From NCBI RefSeq assembly GCF_008386315.1, contig NZ_CP043808.1, positions 1,984,001-2,048,000 on the forward strand: a stretch of 64,000 bases of DNA, written 5' to 3'. The DNA comes from Serinicoccus marinus DSM 15273. Its GTDB lineage: Bacteria > Actinomycetota > Actinomycetes > Actinomycetales > Dermatophilaceae. Both the position numbers and the translations under genes were made by a program. Shown piece after piece: positions 59,762 to 64,000 of the stretch; the first letter of the stretch is position 1; every line of letters begins with the position of its first letter. The notes under the pieces are model-generated. The model did not search any database. It was not told where the DNA came from and was given only the letters and a program-made list of their open reading frames with translations.

Positions 59762-60727
59762 CTAGTCCTGCTGCAGGAGGTCGCGGCTGCGGTCGACGTC
59801 GGCGGCCATCTGTGCCATGAGCTCGTCGAGCGAGTCGAACCGGACGTTGCCGCGCAGCCGCTGCACGAAGTCGACCCGCACGACCTCGCCGTAGAGGTCG
59901 AGGTCGTCCCGGTCGAGGACGTAGGCCTCGACGGTCCGCTGCTCGACGTCGTCGAAGGTGGGGTTCGTGCCGACCGAGATGGCTGCGGGCAGCCGGCGGT
60001 CGGGGTGCCCGACGGGGAGGTCGGGACGCTCCAGCCAGCCGGCGTAGACGCCGTCCGCCGGGATCATGCCGACGCAGTCGAAGGCGAGGTTGGCCGTCGG
60101 GTAGCCGAGCTCCCGGCCACGGTGGTGGCCGTGCACGACCTCGCCGGACACCCGGTGCGGACGATCGAGGATCGCGTTGGCGGTGGCGAGGTCCCCGTCG
60201 GCGAGCGCCTGGCGCAGGGCGGTCGAGGACCAGGTGCGCAGGCCCCCGTCCAGGGCGCCGGCGGTGTGCTGCACCACGACGTCGAAGCCGTGCACCTCCC
60301 CGAGCTCACGCATGGTGCCGACGTCGCCGGAGTTGTGCAGCCCGAAGCGGGTGTCCTGCCCGACGACGACGACCTCGGCGCGCAGCCCGTCGACGAAGGT
60401 CTCGACGACGAAGTCCTCCGGCGAGAGCCGGGCATACTCCTTGGTGAACTCGATGACGACGACGGCGTCCAGCCCGGCCTCCTCCAGGAGGTCGAGGCGG
60501 TGCTCGAGACCGGCGATCTCCTGGGGTGCCCGCTCCGGGTGGAGCACCGCCACCGGGTGCGGGTCGAAGGTGACGGCGACCGAGGCGAGTCCCCGCTCCC
60601 GCGCGATCCCGGTCACCGTCTCCAGCACGGTCCGGTGCCCCTGGTGCACACCGTCGAAGTTGCCGAGCGTGGCCACGGTCGGCCCGAGCTCGGCCGGCAC
60701 GTCCTCCAGGCTGGTCCAGCGATGCAC
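59762..60727 (-). CDS. ribF: Bifunctional riboflavin kinase/FAD synthetase
   Basis: A 321-residue enzyme making FMN and FAD from riboflavin. The N-terminal adenylyltransferase has LGNFDGVHQGHRTVLE and the TALRQAL motif; the C-terminal kinase has GYPTANLAFD and DGVYAGWLE, and the ending ANVRFDSLDELMAQM-like stretch. Two GTG starts compete; 60727 begins at VHRWTSLEDVP as in relatives, 60736 would add three residues. Standard position after truB in the infB-rbfA-truB-ribF series. Confidence 0.93.
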   Translation of the reverse strand: MHRWTSLEDVPAELGPTVATLGNFDGVHQGHRTVLETVTGIARERGLASVAVTFDPHPVAVLHPERAPQEIAGLEHRLDLLEEAGLDAVVVIEFTKEYARLSPEDFVVETFVDGLRAEVVVVGQDTRFGLHNSGDVGTMRELGEVHGFDVVVQHTAGALDGGLRTWSSTALRQALADGDLATANAILDRPHRVSGEVVHGHHRGRELGYPTANLAFDCVGMIPADGVYAGWLERPDLPVGHPDRRLPAAISVGTNPTFDDVEQRTVEAYVLDRDDLDLYGEVVRVDFVQRLRGNVRFDSLDELMAQMAADVDRSRDLLQQD

Positions 60728-60737
60728 GGGCGTCACT

Positions 60738-61667
60738 CTAGCTCTCGCCGGCCGGGACGAGGACCACGTGGGCACGGGCCTGCTCGGCCCGCTCGTCCAG
60801 GACGGCGACGAGCCTGCCGTCCGGGCCGAAGGCCGCCACGGGCTCCTCGCGTCCCGGGCGGGCGGAGGCCACGCGCTGCCCGTAGCCCAGGGCCCGTGCC
60901 TCCGGCTCGTCGAGCTCGCGCACCGCCAGCGCGCTCCGGGCCGCCACCGCGAGCGGGATCAGGTGCCTCTCGGCGCCGTCCGCCTCGAGCGACTCCAGGG
61001 TCACGGCACGGTCCAGGTCCAGGCCGCCGACCCTCGTCCGCCGCAGGGCGGTGAGGTGCCCGCCGACGCCCAGCGCGGCACCCAGGTCGCGGGCGAGGGC
61101 CCGGACGTAGGTGCCGGAGGACACCTCGACCCGCACGTCCAGGTCCAGGTGCGGACCCGACCTGTGCCTGTCCAGCACCTCGAACCGGCTCACCGTCACC
61201 GGCCGTGCGGTGAGCTCGACGTCCTGCCCGGAGCGCACCCTCGCGTAGGACCGCACCCCGTCGACCTTGATCGCGCTCACGGCGCTCGGGACCTGCTCGA
61301 GCTCACCGGTCAGTCCGCCCACGGCGGCGTCGATGTCGTCATCGGTGACGCCGGAGACGTCGGCACGACGGACGACCTCCCCCTCGGCGTCGTCGGTGAC
61401 GGTGCTCTCCCCCAGCCTGATCGTCGCCTCGTAGGCCTTGTCGTGGCCGACGAGGAAGGTGAGCAGCTTGGTGCCGCGCCCGACGCCGAGCACGAGCACA
61501 CCGGTCGCCATGGGGTCCAGCGTGCCGGCGTGGCCGACCCTGCGGGTGCGGCACAGCCGCCGCGCCCGGGCGACCACGTCGTGGCTCGTCCACCCGGTCG
61601 GCTTGTCGACCACGAGCAGACCGTCACCCACGCTGGGACCGGGCAGCCGCGCCTCGGCGGCGCTCAT
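60738..61667 (-). CDS. truB: tRNA pseudouridine(55) synthase
   Basis: A 309-residue pseudouridine synthase for U55 of tRNA. Catalytic aspartate in GHAGTLDPMATGVLVL; N-terminal DKPTGWTSHDVV and the SSGTYVRALARDLG motif are present. The C-terminal ~60 residues form a PUA-like domain. ATG at 61667 overlaps the rbfA stop by four bases. Confidence 0.95.
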   Translation of the reverse strand: MSAAEARLPGPSVGDGLLVVDKPTGWTSHDVVARARRLCRTRRVGHAGTLDPMATGVLVLGVGRGTKLLTFLVGHDKAYEATIRLGESTVTDDAEGEVVRRADVSGVTDDDIDAAVGGLTGELEQVPSAVSAIKVDGVRSYARVRSGQDVELTARPVTVSRFEVLDRHRSGPHLDLDVRVEVSSGTYVRALARDLGAALGVGGHLTALRRTRVGGLDLDRAVTLESLEADGAERHLIPLAVAARSALAVRELDEPEARALGYGQRVASARPGREEPVAAFGPDGRLVAVLDERAEQARAHVVLVPAGES

Positions 61668-62173
61668 CGAGAGCGGTCCGCGCCCGATGCCTGGTCGTCG
61701 GGCAGTCCGTCCGGGAGCGGGTCGGCGTCGGCGACCTGCTCGTCGGTCTCGTCCGTCCGCGGCTTGCGATAGGGATCGGCCTCGCCCGCATACCCCGTCG
61801 CCACCCGGCCCGCCGCGAGCTCGGCGTCGCGCTCGGCCACCCGGCGCAGCAGGTCGTCCATGTGCTGCGCGTCCTCGGGCAGCGCGTCGAGGATGAACTC
61901 CAGGGTCGGCGTGAGCCGGATGCCGAGGCCCTTGCCCACGAACGAGCGCAGCCGGCCCCGGTAGTCCTGCAGGATCTCCGCGGCCGTCTCCCGGTCCGCG
62001 TCGTCCCCCAGCACGGTGTAGAACACGCTGGCGTGCTGCAGGTCGCCGGTCACCCGGACGTCGGTGATCGTGATGAATCCGACCCGCTCGTCCTTGACCA
62101 CCTGTGACAGGCCCTGGGTGACCAGCTGCTTGGTGCGCTCGGCGATGCGTCGGGCGCGTGCCGGGTCCGCCAT
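61664..62173 (-). CDS. rbfA: Ribosome-binding factor A
   Basis: A 169-residue KH-like protein needed for 16S 5'-end maturation and 30S assembly. Shows ARRIAERTKQLVTQGL, GFITITDVRVTGDLQHASVF and RLTPTLEFILDALPEDAQHM. An acidic, likely disordered tail (about 130-169) is longer than in E. coli. ATG start; stop shares ATGA with truB. Confidence 0.94.
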   Translation of the reverse strand: MADPARARRIAERTKQLVTQGLSQVVKDERVGFITITDVRVTGDLQHASVFYTVLGDDADRETAAEILQDYRGRLRSFVGKGLGIRLTPTLEFILDALPEDAQHMDDLLRRVAERDAELAAGRVATGYAGEADPYRKPRTDETDEQVADADPLPDGLPDDQASGADRSR

Positions 62174-62249
62174 GACTCCTCCTCGACGTCGGTGACTGCT
62201 GCGGTGCCCGGCCCATCCTACGAAGGGGCAGGAGGAGGCACCGTGGGCG

Positions 62250-62287
62250 CGGGTCGGCCCCTCCCGGTGCAGGAAGGGGCCGACCCG
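62250..62287 (-). terminator. Hairpin terminator after infB
   Basis: Perfect 13-bp arms (62250-62262 and 62275-62287, core GGGTCGGCCCCT) around a 12-base loop, 18 bases after the infB stop and before rbfA. Without a U-run, it may attenuate rather than stop readthrough into rbfA. Confidence 0.55.
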
Positions 62288-62305
62288 GATCCGGTCCGTG
62301 CCGGG

Positions 62306-64000
62306 TCAGGTGCGCGGGATCTCGCGCATCTCGTAGGTGGTGATGAGGTCGTCGGCCTGGAGGTCGTTGAACGACCCCAGGTTGACGCCGCACTCGAAGC
62401 CCTCGCGGACCTCGGTGACGTCGTCCTTGAACCGCCGCAGCCCGGCGATCTGCAGACCCTCGGTGATGACGACGCCGTCCCGGGTGATCCGGGCCTTCGC
62501 ACCGCGTCGCATCTCGCCGCTCCTGACCAGGCAGCCGGCGACGTTGCCGAACTTCGAGCTGCGGAAGATCTCGCGGACCTCCGCCGTGCCCGTCTCGACC
62601 TCCTCGTACTCCGGCTTGAGCATGCCCTTGAGGGCGTTCTCGATGTCCTCGATGGCCTGGTAGATCACCGAGTAGTAGCGGATCTCAACACCCTCCTTGT
62701 CCGCGTAGTCGGCGTTCTGCCCCTCCGCGCGGACGTTGAAGCCGAGGATCACCGCGTCCGAGGCGACGGCGAGGTTGATGTTGTTCATCGTGATCGCGCC
62801 GACGCCGCGGTCGATGATCCGCAGGTCGACCTCGTCGCCGACGTCGATCTGCAGCAGCGCGTCCTCCAGCGCCTCCACCGAACCGGACACGTCGCCCTTG
62901 AGGATGAGGTTGAGGGTCTCGACCTTGCCCTGCGCGAGGGCTTGGTTGAGGTCCTCCAGGCTGATCCGCTTGCGCGACTTGGCCAGGGCGGCCTGCCGGT
63001 CGGCGGCCTCGCGCTTCTCGGCGATCTGCCGTGCCGTGCGGTCGTCCGGAGCGACGACGAAGGTGTCGCCGGCCCGGGCCACCGTGTCCATGCCGAGCAC
63101 CTGGACCGGGCGCGAGGGAGTGGCCTCCTCGACGTTGGTGCCGTGCTCGTCGAGCATCGCCCGGACGCGACCGTGGCTGCCGCCGGAGACGATGGCGTCG
63201 CCGACCCGCAGCGTGCCCTGCTGGACCAGCACCGTCGCGACCGCGCCGCGCCCCTTGTCGAGGTTCGCCTCGATGGCGACACCGCGCGCGTCCTTGTCCG
63301 GGTTGGCCCGCAGGTCGAGCGCCGCGTCGGCCGTCAGCAGCACCGCATCGAGCAGTTCCTCGATGTTGAGCTGGTTCTTGGCGGAGACGTCGACGAACAT
63401 CGTCTCACCGCCGTACTCCTCGGCGACGAGGTTGTACTCGGTCAGCTGACCGCGCACCTTGGCCGCGTCCGCACCGTCGACGTCGATCTTGTTGACCGCG
63501 ACCACGATCGGCACGTCCGCCGCCTGGGCGTGGTTGAGCGCCTCGATCGTCTGCGGCATCACGCCGTCGTCGGCCGCGACCACGAGGATCGCGATGTCGG
63601 TCACCTTGGCGCCACGGGCACGCATGGCGGTGAACGCCTCGTGACCCGGGGTGTCGATGAAGGTGATCGCACGCTCCTGTCCGTCGTGCTCGGTGTGGAC
63701 CTGGTAGGCGCCGATGTGCTGGGTGATGCCACCCGCCTCGTCGGCACCCACGTCGGCCTGCCGGATGGCGTCCAGCAGCCGGGTCTTCCCGTGGTCGACG
63801 TGACCCATGACGGTGACCACCGGGGGGCGGGCCTCGAGGTCCTCGTCGGACTCGGCGTCGGCCTCGGCCTCCAGGTCGATGTTGAAGGAGCTGAAGAGCT
63901 CGCGCTCCTCCTCCTCCGGCGAGACGACGCGGATGGTGTAGTCCAGCTCGGCACCGAGCACACCGAAGGTGTCCTCGTCGAGCGACTGCGTCGCGGTCGC
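62306..64000 (-). CDS. infB: Translation initiation factor IF-2, 5' end outside the window
   Basis: The last 565 codons of IF-2, which places initiator tRNA on the ribosome. Visible here are G1 [17 protein letters not shown]2 [14 protein letters not shown]3 [16 protein letters not shown]4 NKIDVDGAD, then domains II-IV ending [19 protein letters not shown] and TYEMREIP. The start and the long Gly/Ala-rich N-terminal region lie beyond base 64000. Downstream rbfA, truB and ribF follow in the usual order. Confidence 0.96.
   Translation of the reverse strand, partial: ATATQSLDEDTFGVLGAELDYTIRVVSPEEEERELFSSFNIDLEAEADAESDEDLEARPPVVTVMGHVDHGKTRLLDAIRQADVGADEAGGITQHIGAYQVHTEHDGQERAITFIDTPGHEAFTAMRARGAKVTDIAILVVAADDGVMPQTIEALNHAQAADVPIVVAVNKIDVDGADAAKVRGQLTEYNLVAEEYGGETMFVDVSAKNQLNIEELLDAVLLTADAALDLRANPDKDARGVAIEANLDKGRGAVATVLVQQGTLRVGDAIVSGGSHGRVRAMLDEHGTNVEEATPSRPVQVLGMDTVARAGDTFVVAPDDRTARQIAEKREAADRQAALAKSRKRISLEDLNQALAQGKVETLNLILKGDVSGSVEALEDALLQIDVGDEVDLRIIDRGVGAITMNNINLAVASDAVILGFNVRAEGQNADYADKEGVEIRYYSVIYQAIEDIENALKGMLKPEYEEVETGTAEVREIFRSSKFGNVAGCLVRSGEMRRGAKARITRDGVVITEGLQIAGLRRFKDDVTEVREGFECGVNLGSFNDLQADDLITTYEMREIPRT

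Overview
This 64 kb window is a stretch of housekeeping chromosome from a very GC-rich actinobacterium. Synteny and protein types point to Micrococcales, most like the Intrasporangiaceae/Ornithinimicrobiaceae (inference; no marker gene was searched). The block order zur / uppS-recO / era-corC-ybeY-phoH / rsmE-dnaJ-hrcA / hemW / lepA / rsfS-nadD / proA-proB / obgE-rpmA-rplU-rne is the conserved actinobacterial order, best known from Mycobacterium tuberculosis. GTG starts and 4-base GTGA or ATGA overlaps between genes are common. I see no insertion sequence, prophage, integron or CRISPR array.

Layout. 0-3.3 kb: end of a Fur/Zur regulator, a GNAT-methyltransferase fusion, uppS and recO. 3.4-8.6 kb: an insert relative to the conserved order, with a LexA-boxed alkB-like gene, a dihydroxyacetone kinase operon (dhaK-dhaL-dhaM, DhaM carrying a complete PTS enzyme I) and a small zinc ribbon gene. 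8.6-17 kb: ribosome, RNA and heat-shock genes on the minus strand, ending in hrcA with a CIRCE operator. 17-20 kb: fumC, a DUF3097 gene and a DUF4870 gene. 20 kb: a 421-bp gene-free stretch packed with perfect inverted repeats. 20.3-29.2 kb: membrane protein, hemW, ppk2, trmB, lepA, a fasciclin lipoprotein, a membrane-anchored molybdopterin oxidoreductase and a GNAT. 29.3-37 kb: a glycolate/lactate cluster (malate synthase, glcD-glcE-glcF, LctP-type permease). 37-48.5 kb: PemK-like gene, broken MFS gene, tRNA-Ala(GGC), phosphatase, rsfS, nadD, proA, proB, obgE, rpmA, rplU, rne. 48.9-51.2 kb: serC-serA. 52.5-56.7 kb: a polyol module (SorC regulator, remnant of an ABC permease, polyol dehydrogenase, xylulokinase). 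56.7-64 kb: fadD, rodA, ribF, truB, rbfA and the start of infB.

How the genes work together. DhaK-DhaL-DhaM phosphorylate dihydroxyacetone from PEP. GlcDEF turn glycolate (or lactate) into glyoxylate (or pyruvate), malate synthase condenses glyoxylate with acetyl-CoA, and the permease brings in the substrate. The polyol dehydrogenase and xylulokinase feed the pentose phosphate pathway, but their importer has been deleted here. serC and serA make serine; proB and proA make proline.

Two window-wide signals stand out. (1) The octamer GGTATGCC or its complement GGCATACC occurs 36 times by my reading (18 in each orientation), far above what composition predicts. (2) At least seven conserved genes carry single-base frameshifts, and an eighth a nonsense codon, many of the shifts at short G/C runs; several of these genes are normally essential, so sequencing or assembly indels are the likeliest cause.
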